From the NCBI GenBank assembly GCA_030248295.1, contig JASANH010000095.1:1-64000 (forward strand): a stretch of 64,000 bases of DNA, read 5' to 3'. A model generated the notes under the pieces. It did not search any database, was not told the DNA's origin, and saw only the letters and a program-made list of their open reading frames with translations. This DNA is from Mesodorylaimus sp. YZB2_4. Its lineage: Eukaryota > Nematoda > Enoplea > Dorylaimida > Dorylaimidae. Shown piece after piece: positions 11,660 through 21,527 of the stretch. Position numbers and translations under genes: made by a program. Position 1 is the first letter of the stretch. The number at the start of each line of letters is the position of its first letter.

Positions 11660-11926
11660 ATGATACACGAGGAATTGGTGATTGAGGCCCGTATCGTTTC
11701 ATTGGAAGAGCAGATAAAGGCGACCAAGACCGGTGCGCCCCCAAATGACGACGATGGAAGCACCTTAGCCACAGAAACGAGGTATGAACGCGGCGGAAAA
11801 CTTGCCAAGCTCATTTAAGCAAAATCGAAGGCGGGCGGAGCCAAGGCCGAAGTAACCGCATCCAAGGGCAGCGATGTCGAGACCTTTCAACCTTTCGCCG
11901 CGAAGAAAGATTGTCGCAAGTCATAA
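11660..11926 (+). pseudogene. small broken ORF with coiled-coil start
   Basis: After a possible acceptor (CCCTTGTAG) the frame reads MIHEELVIEARIVSLEEQIK. It continues through an acidic patch to LAKLI, meets a TAA, then reads on in frame through a Lys/Ala-rich tail to a second stop at 11926. It ends about 50 bp before the Ginger-like element. It resembles a gag-like or short structural ORF with one nonsense codon, but no family is recognised. Confidence 0.25.
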
Positions 11927-11978
11927 CATCAGGCCACATATATGCTCGGATTTTATTTACCTCATCATTCAGCGCCGG

Positions 11979-12070
11979 TGTCATGACATAATGCGTCCGC
12001 CATCATAATGCGTCCGGCCGGACTCATTATGACGTCATAATGAGTCCGAGGGTGTCATAATGCGTCCGGG
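11979..12070. repeat. left terminal inverted repeat with TGACGTCA palindrome
   Basis: Contains repeats of CATAATGCGTCCG and a perfect palindrome at 12019-12048 centred on TGACGTCA (CRE-type site). It aligns with the reverse complement of 13145-13277. Confidence 0.7.
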
Positions 12071-12160
12071 TGGCTCAAAAGCAACTAAGTCGATCCAAAT
12101 GTAGAATGTACTGTCGTAACATCATATATCATACCATATATCATCAAAACAAAGCAAAAG

Positions 12161-13192
12161 TCACCATGAACACAAAGGCACGAAATGATGCAAACGATTG
12201 ACAATAAAAATCGCTTCATGTCGAAGATCGTTACAGAACTCTCGACCTTGATCGTGTTGGAGAATCTTCGGTGGGCCAAACATGCAAATGATGTCTTTGA
12301 AAATGAATTCGCCAACTGTTCCCGCATCTTTGATCGGTATGGCTTTTGCAACCGCAAATCGAGTGAGGTACTCAGTTGCCACAGCAATATACCTAAAACC
12401 TTTAGTAAAATAAATCACGAAGCATTAAAGCAGCATCATCTTACCGATTTTCATTCTCAGTTTCGTGGAATGGACCAACCGAATCGATGCACCATCGGAA
12501 AAACAGATCGGACGTGACGGCGATGGGATGAAGCTTGCTACTTCAGGTCGGTTGTTCGGATTGGCCATCTGACATGGACCACAGGCTTTGATAAAAGCCT
12601 CGACGTCCTTGGAGCAACCAGGCCACCAGTACCGCTCCGCAATTTTCCTGAAAAAAAAGCACCCTGATTCTTCAGTCGAAACGTAAAACAGAGCAACACT
12701 TACTCCCACGTCTTCCGAATTCCAAAGTGACCACCACCCAGCCCGCTGTGTGTACTCTCCAAAATGTTCTTCTTCTCGGCTTCACCAACGACAACAAGAG
12801 CGGCTTGGTCAATCCTTTCCTTCTCAGTCTTCTGGTTCTCGCTTTTCTTACTGACTAAAGAAACGGCCTCATCAATCATCAAAACCCAAACCTGGAATTT
12901 CAAAACACCCACCTTCTCTTAAATGATAAAGTGTTCGTCCATTTTTCAAAACGAAAGCTTTGGCACTACGGCGGAGGTTTCTTTTTTCGTTATCCGTTGC
13001 TCCTTCTGGATACTTTCCATCGGCCAAATAAGAAACGATCTTATCCCTTTCGGACAGCTCCATTGGACTGAGAATATTCAACACAAACACCTCAGCCGAC
13101 AAATCAAGCGCCTTTGTCCAGGTCTTTGTTCTCAACACTGACCCCGGACGCAATATGATTGCCTCGGACGCATTATGATGACCGCTGGCCAA
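12161..13192 (-). pseudogene. gypsy-type integrase/transposase with three introns, truncated
   Basis: Exons 13192-12913, 12854-12714, 12647-12445 and 12392-12161 are separated by GT-AG introns of 58, 66 and 52 nt. In order they show the region before the zinc finger (LADGKYPEG, LRRSAKAFVL), then H2C2 zinc-binding residues (HFGIRKTWE, KIAERYWWPG, C-x2-C). The start of the catalytic core follows (CIDSVGPFHETENENR, then YIAVATEYLTRF) with the second Asp in HDQGREF. The third catalytic residue (Glu) is missing because the frame stops at 12161. A one-base frameshift lies near 12510-12525. The intron ends join conserved residues exactly, so they are real introns. The copy is inactive. Confidence 0.7.
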
Positions 13193-13277
13193 TCATAATG
13201 CGTCCGGCCGGACTCATTATGACGTCATAATGAGTCCGGCCGGACGCTTTATGATGAGGACGCATTATGACGGGACA
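13145..13277. repeat. right terminal inverted repeat with 64-bp palindrome
   Basis: 13192-13255 is a 64-bp palindrome with one mismatched pair, centred on TGACGTCA at 13220-13227, flanked by CGGACGCATTATGA motifs. It mirrors 11979-12070. The array could serve as transposase-binding sites or as a CRE-like promoter; this is inference. Confidence 0.7.
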
Positions 13278-13790
13278 CCGGCTCTCAATTTTTGTTGCAC
13301 GCATGTCTCTAATGTCTGCTTTCACGCGCGCTTCTTTTGTATAACCTTTTCCTCATCAACTTTCGACTGCTTTTTGCTTGTGAGTGAAGCTCTCAGTTTA
13401 AAAGTGTTCATTATGATCTGAAAGATGCGTTTATTCGCTGAAATATATCTTCCGTGCACGTGATTTTTCTTGGCTCAAAACTTACCATTCAAGCTTTTGA
13501 AACATGGATTTAAATCCAAAGAAAATCCCAAGTGTTTTAACATATCTCAGACACAATGTCACATGCGCCCATGCGCCTATTTCTGGTCAAGTTGACAACG
13601 ACTCCCAGCTACCAAACATTCAGTTGTGGCCAGTCCCAGCAGCGGTGCACTAAGACCCGACACTGCACCCAAGCCGCGAACTAAGAGGACCATAAATGGA
13701 TACTGCTTGAAAGTGACACTGACTCTGTAAGTTTCCACTTGCCCTCTGTTTTATTCGTGATTTTAAAACTCGTATATCTTAGATATACTT

Positions 13791-14098
13791 GGCGCTCAGT
13801 ACCAACACTCTCGAAGAGACTGTGCTTTCGCGCCAGACAAACGCGAGGCTTTCGAGGCGATCAAGTCCAAGTGGCTTGTGGACGATAACGACCCCATGAA
13901 TCTACGCGAACTGGGGCTGTTCAAGGTTTGCTTTTTACTTTACTAGGTGGTTAATTCGGCTAATCATGTTTGAATTTCAGGTCGAAAAAGGCCGGCGACA
14001 ACTTCATCAGCCTTAGTCCGAGAAGCTACATTCTGACGGGAGCCAAAGGTGGTGCAACCAGGTCAAAATACGGACGCTTTTACGTACGAGAACTATAA
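13791..14098 (+). pseudogene. fragment resembling the C-terminal part of a Polinton-type family-B DNA polymerase
   Basis: Exon 13791-13925 reads through DKREAFEAIKSKW, then VDDNDPMNLRELGLFK. A 55-nt GT-AG intron (13926-13980) follows. Exon 13981-14098 continues in a shifted frame with GDNFISLSPRSYILTG to a stop. The LFK-x-E ... GD-x-x-I-x-L-x-x-K/R-x-Y-I pattern is like the region near the end of protein-primed PolB-like proteins of Polintons. The catalytic polymerase motifs are absent. The frameshift after the intron makes it a pseudogene. It could be a remnant of the 25-34 kb Polinton or of another copy. Confidence 0.4.
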
Positions 14099-16433
14099 GA
14101 AGATTGGCTGAGATGAAAAAATAAACGGCCATGCATAATTTTGCCATACGAATTTTGCCGGGGGGGGGGGCATATTAAGTCATACTTGCAAGAAAAGTCA
14201 GGTTCCAGTGTGCTAAACATACAACATGTATTTAAGCCAGATGAAAGCTCCACGCCATTGCTTCTATGATTCCTATGCGGCAAATATGCAGGCGGGGGAG
14301 TTGATCTAGTACATAGTTGCCTTTTACAGGTATATCAATCACTTTGCTTGATGACCTGTTGATGTATATAACCAACTAGGGAACAGTTTTAGCGTTTGGT
14401 CAACAGGGTGGCCATATTTAAGCCTGCGTCCAGGTCCCTATATTGGATGGCACCATATTCGTTCAAACGCTAGGTAGGAATCGATTTTCTTTCAAGTAGT
14501 GTAAGTTACTAAAATTCATTTTTCATTGAATCAGGACGAACCACTCGCTCACGCTTACTCTTGCCTACATAGTGTCCTGCATCATACCGGTGAAATATGG
14601 TATGAAATTCAAAAATTGAATAATGCCTGCCGCTGTCTATGTGATAGGTATGGGGGCTGGTGAAAAAAACCAATTTTTAATGGTAAGCATCCATCATTTT
14701 AACATTTGACTGAAAAATTCCAAATCCGATGATGTTCTCAAACATAAATCAAAAATCGAGCTTTTTCGCTACAGTATCTTGACACTCTCTAACACCAGCA
14801 GCCTTCTCACCCCCAGCAAAAACCCACTCGTCGTCGCCACCGCCTCTGCGTAAAATTGGTTCGGTGTCGTTCAATTGCTCGTTCACGAATTGTTGGAAAT
14901 TCGGATTGACGATTCCAGATATAAGCATCGACTAAATACAAACACCACAACGATGGTGAGCCGCCCGATGACGGCGACGTCGACGGATCAAGAGTGGTGC
15001 CAGTGCGATTTAAACGATAATAAACCCAATCGAAACTCTGATGACAAGTTTTTTTGAGACTCTTTTCTGGACTCGATCAGACGTGAGCGAAAGCATTCAC
15101 AAACCTAACTTTGGTCAAAACTTATTTGTTTCAAGTTCGCCCAGATTGGTCGCCTATCAGGCATCTTCTTTCTTCTGTCCAGGGGCTAATGCCGCCCCCC
15201 CCCCCCCCCCCCGAGAGATCACATTTATTTATTTACTCACCGACTGGTTCTACCAGCACAACTCGGCACCTTGCGCCAGATTCGAACTTATATATATTTC
15301 TTCTAAGTCCTGACGGGACTTGGAAAATTTTTGCTGTCCCCCGAAACTACACAAGTGCCCTTTTCGCGTAGTCTTTGCGAGTAAAAAACTGAAGCACACC
15401 GCCTGGTGACATCTGTCGAGCGTCATTTGAGTGATATGCTCAGCTGCATATCCTTTCAGTAAAGTACTCCCGCCCCAAGCAGACAAGAACTTTGTTTTTA
15501 GGCGCGTTCGTTACTAGTTTTGTGTTTCTCGCGGCCATGGGCCTCCCCGCCAGACTGGCGCCGCGCATCGTAGTGCCTTCAGACTGAGTAATCCGACTAT
15601 AGCGTCGAATTTATGCGTGTGGCTCTCCCTCGATGAGTGAACAAAAAGATCGATATGGGCAAGTGACTATAGTCACATGCCATTCTCGATACTGCCGTCG
15701 TGTGATGGATTCAAAAAAAGTTAGAATCATACGATTGATCAACGGCCTCCCAGAAAATCATGACACGCGTGAACGATGTCCGTTTAAACGGACGACTGCA
15801 GTGGACCCATGCGCCGAGGTGTGCTCCCCTCTTGCTCGAGGCAATCGTGATCTCATATGAGAAAAATGACTTCAGTTTATATGTATTTGTTGAAGTCATG
15901 AAAAAGAAATGCGATATATTGAAATATTATATATTGGACTCTTCAGTCTCTGAGTAGATTTCTAAATTCCAGCACTAGCAGGCTTTAAAGTTACTGCGGT
16001 GCGGCCATCTGGAGCTAGTGCTGGTACAGATGTCTAATGTACAGTATATGAGTGAAGGTGGGTAGAGAGGCGCTGCTGGCTGCTGCCTATCTGACGAGTA
16101 AGCTGAGCTGCAAGCAAGCATTCAGTTGTTTATTGATAGTCGAAAAAATGTGTTTAGGAAAATATTGGCTAAATGGTTTGAGATGGTCAGTCAAAATTCG
16201 AAAGTCTAAAAAATTCTGGCTGCGGCAAGGCCAGCGTTTCCCTGAGTCAGCGCTTTTACTGGGAATATGTCATATATGGTTTAACGCTTGATAAAAAACG
16301 CAAATGATTTCAGGCAGCTGCGGTTATCTGAAGCCTTCCCTGAGACTCTTTTCTATCAGTCCTCGCCTGCCTGGATCAAAATTCATTGCCATGTGTGCAC
16401 TAAAAAGCAGCACAACCAAACAAGTAGAGTTCT
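14099..16433. other. no gene recognised; homopolymers and one diverged repeat
   Basis: Contains a G run at 14160-14170 and a C run at 15195-15212. About 15640-15825 is the partner of the diverged repeat at 10190-10375. ORFs are short and lack domains. Confidence 0.4.
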
Positions 16434-16754
16434 TTACGCATGCATTTCGGTTTGGGTCGCAGCGAGCTGCCACTGTCTTCGTGCAGCAGTGGCATGGATT
16501 TGGGCCGCATGAATAGGGGCGTTAACAGCATGGGCATTGGTTGGTTCCAGCTGGACAACCGACCACCATCTCAACCAGCTCGTTTCGGCCGCACTCACAT
16601 TGTTGTTGCGTGCTAACGTACTCTGGCGGTCCATTCGTATTTCCAACAAGTCTTCGAACGAAAAATACTCGTCGCACTTTTCGCACCTGTTGCTGTCGTT
16701 GTGGTGGGAGAGTCGATTTGAGAAGCGCAGTGGGCAACACAACAGAGACGCCAT
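16434..16754 (-). CDS. small Cys-containing protein, putative last exon
   Basis: An acceptor (TGTATTTTTCAG, just above 16772) precedes CGTATTCAAGGACAACG and the ATG at 16754. The 106-residue frame reads MASLLCCPLRFSNRLSHHN, then CEKCDEYFSFEDLLE, and ends at 16434. The C-x2-C with nearby His could bind zinc. A second overlapping frame has a Cys-rich end (CECG...CPCC), so the true frame is uncertain. Upstream (16870-17180) is CpG-richer and promoter-like. No family is recognised. Confidence 0.35.
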   Translation of the reverse strand: MASLLCCPLRFSNRLSHHNDSNRCEKCDEYFSFEDLLEIRMDRQSTLARNNNVSAAETSWLRWWSVVQLEPTNAHAVNAPIHAAQIHATAARRQWQLAATQTEMHA

Positions 16755-17179
16755 CGTTGTCCTTGAATACGCTGAAAAATACAGAAACAACTTTTATACT
16801 TGGTCAATAAAGTTTATGGGCTTATAGTTACATTTGTGATATTGTTGTTGCAGGCTATGGCGAAGAAGTCACTTACTCTTTAGAAAGACAAGGAGCTAGT
16901 GAATGTGACGATAACAAGGAGCAAAAATGACGAAAAATCACCCGACGTCCACTCTGCGACTTCGTCACTACTGGCTGACTCCTCCTAGTCGCGTGACTTT
17001 TTGCGCAGCTTATTGGCTGAGGGATCGGTGTCGACGGGCCGGAAGTGACTTGAAGCGTGTGGTGACCACAGGAAATTGGTTGGGTGGGGCTCGCCTTTGA
17101 ATTCTTTGCGGCCAAAGGAAACAGCTGATGGTAGACAGCTGCTTCGCTGCGCTTGGCTCAATTAAACAAGTCTGTGCTT

Positions 17180-17530
17180 CGAAATGGCACCAATCCGACC
17201 TAGAAACACATCAGGACGCCCTTATATACTCCCCAACTGGATCACTTTGCATGGAGCAGGACCATCATTGATATCTCCTGGGGCCTGTTCCACCACGACT
17301 CCAGGCTCCGATCCAGAGACTCCAACTCCAGACTGGAGTGCTAAAAGTGTTTCACCATTCTGGAGTCAGACAGAATTTTGGACTCGGCGCCCGGAGTCCT
17401 TTAGTTGGCCATGGAGCTTCGTTGCGTTTCACCAAAAGTTACAGTAAGACACTCCATGGTGTGCGGGCTCCAGAAAATGGCTCCAATTCGGAGCAAAAAC
17501 CTTGGAGTCTCGCGTGACTCCAAAACACAT
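17180..17530. repeat. CCAGACTCC/GGAGTC-rich repeat, related to 35300-35575
   Basis: Dense short GGAGTC and GACTCC motifs with GTTGCGTTTCACCAAAAGT, the same phrase found near 35454-35472 with CAGAGTC motifs. A further related stretch lies at 18485-18590. This is a dispersed repeat family of unknown class. Confidence 0.5.
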
Positions 17531-18156
17531 TTTAAACCCCTTTCCTGCATGAGCCTAAGCGATGGAAATGAAGTTCATTGATTATTAATTCATTATCTGA
17601 TGATTGGGCGAACTATGAGCTTTGGATTTTACGACCACTTGAATTTAGGAGAGGATGACAAGGAGCCTGATAAAATGCTGCAAAGTACGACCAGTGTCTA
17701 CGTATCTACCTACAGTGTGCGTCAAGGATTGGCTTTGACGTGAACTGAGGGCGATTTTAAAAAGAATTTTTAGAAACGGGATGAGGTTTTACGAGGAAGA
17801 ACCAGATTATATTTTTCTGATTGTGAAGGTGATATAGTGATAGTAATCAGTTTTACCTTGCTGTCTTAAAGATCAAACTGCCAATGCCACAATCTATGAA
17901 GACACGTGCTTGAGTACGTTTCTCATGTGTTCATTCTTATTTTGTTTGGGGCACCCTAGCCTTTGTTCTACTAGTCTTATCGTTAGTTTTCATTTAGCAG
18001 GGTATGCACTATCATAAAACTACAGCATGTTCAACCACGAAGTATGAATGATAGTCGTTCTCTTATATCTTTCTTGTCATCAATCATCCCGCCGCGCTGC
18101 AACTGCTGTCGTGGCCTACGTCCACATTTCGCAGGGTCATGCTATATTATTGTAAT
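17531..18156. other. no gene recognised
   Basis: AT-rich intergenic-looking sequence. No ORF of note, repeat or RNA gene is visible. Confidence 0.4.
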
Positions 18157-18268
18157 GTTATCACACGTTATCACGTTATCACCAAATCACGTTATCACTG
18201 AATCACGTTATCACTAAATCACGTTATCACTAAATCACGCTATCACTAATCACGTTATCACTAAATCA
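18157..18268. repeat. ATCACGTTATCACTAA minisatellite
   Basis: About seven copies of a 16-17-bp unit (ATCACGTTATCACTAA and variants) in tandem. Copies vary by one or two bases, so moderate age. Confidence 0.8.
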
Positions 18269-18509
18269 TTTTAAAAATTGAAAATTTGTAATAATTATAT
18301 TATGTGTGTATTGCTAAATTACTGTCATTTCCTTCAAATCGAAATCAGTGAGCAAGATCAAAAACAAAATTACCAAAGACATCAATGGCATCTTTCACCG
18401 TTTGCCTCTCTCCAGCATACAGAGGCGAGTAGAGTGGGACTAAACCTGCACATCTTGCTCCTTGGTGTCAATTTTCCGCTCCAGCAATTAGACTCCTTTT
18501 TCGGAGTAC

Positions 18510-19229
18510 GTGGTGAAACGCTCTTTTTCCGGACTCTGGTCCTTGGACTCCAGACTCCACAGGTTTCGCGTCCGGAGTCAGGGACTTGGCAACTTGGCGA
18601 ATGTGTCGGTGACTATTCCTAAATTCACGAGTTTGGGATTCCTCTCGGAGCTGGACCCCTTCCCTATCCGACAGGTGCTTGGCAGGGTTAAGGATGGCTA
18701 TCTGAAGAACTGGGAAATGCATCATCCATTCATCCAGAGCGAGGATGCCCCGAAATTTCTTTTGGTGGAACTTCGACTGTCAGGACCGCCTGCTTATATG
18801 CAAGCAGAGTCATTTACGCCGACCGACCCCGAAGTCGAATTCTGGTATCCGGAACGTGGAAAATACGCGCAGAAGACAGAATTCACGCGTGATCCGGTTT
18901 GGCCACATAGGGTTGAGATTGATAGAACTGACCCAACGAGGCAAGATACTTTACTTTCCAGATTAAAGATTGGACACGATCAGTTGTCGGAACAAGATCG
19001 TGATCGAATCAAGAAATGTATCGCCGATAATTCCGACGTCTTCACTCTGGACAAGAGCGAAATCGGTGGTACACCCTTGACGACGCATCACATCGACACG
19101 GGTGATGCGAAACCGATAAGCGGTAAGAGCATGGGACACGATATCCTTCCCTTTTACACTCAGCCAAGTTCAAGTGAGCTGCTCTTTCTGTTATTCCATG
19201 GCCCTGCTCAGTGGCATTCGGGGATTTAG
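18510..19229 (+). pseudogene. Ty3/gypsy pol fragment up to the start of reverse transcriptase
   Basis: A 239-codon open frame. Its second half reads LSEQDRDRIKKCIADNSDVF, then HHIDTGDAKPI, the characteristic lead-in to gypsy reverse transcriptase. The RT palm motifs that should follow are missing: the frame runs into unrelated sequence after about 19140 and stops at 19229. The first part covers a repeat of GGAGTC type and is probably not native coding. A truncated LTR lies nearby at 19696-19947 in the opposite orientation, so the two may be unrelated. Confidence 0.65.
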
Positions 19230-19628
19230 GGAGCGTTAAGTGCCCCGCCACGCTAAAGGTGAAATTAAAAAAAATTTTTTTCCCGCAGAAACAATTTTGC
19301 ACGATCCTATGAATAAATTTGCGGGAAATAACCTGCTTCATGTCAAGAAATCACTTTCTTGCCTCGCCTTGCCAAAAACTGCAGCCACCTTCCTGCGAAA
19401 AAGCTGAAGGCTTTTGAGTGGATTCTGACCTCTCAAAATTCGCGCTTAATCTGTCTGATCGTGCCGAAGCAATGAGTGTCATCTACGTACAGTATGCCAG
19501 CATACAGTACTAACGATATACTAGAAAAAACCTTCAATGTTGTCAACTAGGTCCCCACTCTGATCACTTCTCTGACTTGGAAGGGAACCATTGGCCACAA
19601 TGCCACCCGCTGTGCTCGCCACTGGGTT

Positions 19629-19636
19629 TATATAAG
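19629..19636 (+). promoter_or_regulatory. TATA-box-like TATATAAG
   Basis: GGTTTATATAAGCCCCGCC is a strong TATA context on the plus strand, but no supported gene starts downstream before the repeat arm at 19948. Confidence 0.25.
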
Positions 19637-19695
19637 CCCCGCCAGAGGCAAAAAATTTCAATCTTGCACTGCGAAAACACAAAACTGTATGAGTG

Positions 19696-19947
19696 TGTAA
19701 CGTAGTTGGTTCGGGGTTGGGTTATGTCCTAACAACGCTGCACTCAATGCTGCTTACCCAGATTTCGATACTGCTGGTATCGCTGATTTACTCGCTTGGC
19801 CCGGCCGATTCTTGCAATCGAATTGCACGTCTTTATTTAATACACAGTACGTTTTGACCAAATGGCGAAAGAATACGTTCTTTGATCGCAGCCAGCAGGA
19901 GGCAGTCCTTTTATACCTGCTGGCAGCGACCGGTTCTGTCCAAAACA
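19696..19947 (-). mobile_element. LTR fragment cut by the inverted-repeat arm
   Basis: On the minus strand GGTATAAAAGG (near 19918) is followed by TTAAATAAAGACG, then an end TGGGTAAGCAGCATTGAG...CGTTACA. The order and the end resemble the solo LTR at 27775-28250 (TATATAAG, AAATAAAG, GGGTAAGCATTGAG, CTCGTTACA). The 5' part of this LTR is missing at 19948, where the large arm begins, so the arm junction is younger than the LTR. Confidence 0.5.
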
Positions 19948-20306
19948 ATCATCAAGAGCACTGATGACTTCTGATGCGGCAATGTGGCCCAGCAGGCAAC
20001 CGGACTCATTCTGGCTGACAATGAGCCTTCCAACTTTAGGCACAGAGACCTGACTAAAGAAGTGAAGGATCGCATCCAAGTCAAGTCGGCTATTTGTATG
20101 AACACACAACTAATATTAAAGTTAGAGCATTTTTTTCATGCTTGCGACAGCTCAGGTATCTTACATTCAGCTACAGTACAGTAGGTGTAATTTGTGCGTT
20201 CGGCATGGGCTTAAGTCGACCAACTGGCTTCTTATACTGAACCACAGCCACATGGTCCAAACTGACTCAACCCTGACCGAAACAAACCTTTATTTTCATG
20301 CTATCA

Positions 20307-21527
20307 CTGTAAATCGTTGTAATTTCGCGGTACCCAATTTTCGCGGTTCTGGACTTTTGCAAAATTTCGCGGATACATATTTTCGCGGTTTCTGGCTGAC
20401 CGTCAGTCATCAGTACTGGTTATGCATATTATAAATTTCCTGTTAATACTTCAGACTGTGTGGTAATGCTCGATCTTTTTAAGGAACACAATCAGCTCCA
20501 TTATACCTGCTTTCCTGCACGTAGGAGCTCCAAGCATTAGATGCGTGAAAGGAGCCGTCTGGGTGGTGTAGCGGTGAAAGGCGCGTGTCACAGTTTGCTT
20601 GGAAGGGCTTGATACCATCAGCCTGGATTCAACTCAAGCCATCTGAGAACTTGGTCAAGTTCTCTGTGCCTTGCACGCCAGTTGGTCGGTGACTCTCTCT
20701 TTATCCATTCGGTGTCCATGAACGAGGAGAGGTCTTATGGGGCAAGGGACTCTCGAACCCAGACCCCTCATTGGGCACGGGCTGGGTATGGTTACCTCAT
20801 GGGGTAGCCATGGCATCGCGGAGTAGAGATCAACATGCGCTCTTGCCATCCTGGATTGACCCTAGTTGAAGGCAAGATGAGGCCAGCTAAGAAGCCCACA
20901 GCCCGCGAAAAAGGGGCAAAAATTGACTCTCTCTGCAAGGCAAGGATGGGTCGAAATAATTTGATGTGGAAGGAGCTGTGAATGGATACGCCTAAGCATT
21001 CAAAAATGATTTTGCTCACTGGTACTTGGAAGAAATTCCGAAGAAATAAAAAAAACTGTAAGCAACTGCCAAAAGTGGATCTCAGGCTGTCAGGGATCAA
21101 ACCATTGCATGCTCAATGGGTTCTGAAGGCGTCCCAGATTCCCCAATCCATCAGAATCCATCGTGGGTCCACCAGAATCCACGTGGATCTGTTCCAATCC
21201 AGTTGGATAGCTTCTGGTCAGGTGAGTTGAGAACAGACTGTTCTCTTTCGTACTGTTCAAGATGCTGCTAGGCAGTGCATCACTACATTGATAATGTGAC
21301 TCATGCCCGCATGCTTTGGCCTTATCAAAGAATGCGGACATGGGTTAATGGGAACTGATCTGGGTTGAAGTTCAGCCTAATGTTATCAGCAGGTGGTTGT
21401 ACACAAGGTAAAACTGAACCTATGCTCTATTTCAAAATCCAGGTTTTTGACATAAAAATTCTCTCGGAAGGAAATTTTCGCGGTCCAGGCCATCCGCAAA
21501 AACCGCGAAATTGAAGTGATTTACAGT
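20307..21527. mobile_element. nonautonomous DNA transposon with ACTGTAAATC ends
   Basis: Both ends read inward ACTGTAAATC then AATTTCGCGG (20307-20332 and the reverse complement of about 21502-21527), with several more TTTCGCGG motifs near each end. No transposase is encoded in its 1221 bp. It contains a tRNA-like SINE head at about 20555. The copy in the right arm is 44351-45571. Confidence 0.6.
20555..20645 (+). repeat. tRNA-derived SINE head
   Basis: GTGGTGTAGCGGTGAAAGGCG resembles a pol III A box, and GGATTCAACTC about 55 bp later resembles a B box. It lies inside the TIR element of the left arm and is repeated in the right arm. Confidence 0.4.

Larger units (their letters stand above)
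11979..13277 (-). mobile_element. Ginger-like DNA transposon (integrase-type, TIR-bounded)
   Basis: The element begins TGTC and ends GACA, flanked on both sides by CCGG (11975-11978 and 13278-13281), consistent with a 4-bp target duplication. Its ends are inverted repeats about 70-130 bp long that align over GGTGTC, CATAATGCGTCC and a shared palindromic block. Between them is an intron-containing gypsy-type integrase on the minus strand. Ginger elements are DNA transposons with gypsy-related integrases, TGT...ACA ends and short target duplications. There is no RT, protease or LTR. Because CCGG is its own reverse complement, the duplication cannot be separated from the inverted repeat by eye. 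Confidence 0.6.
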
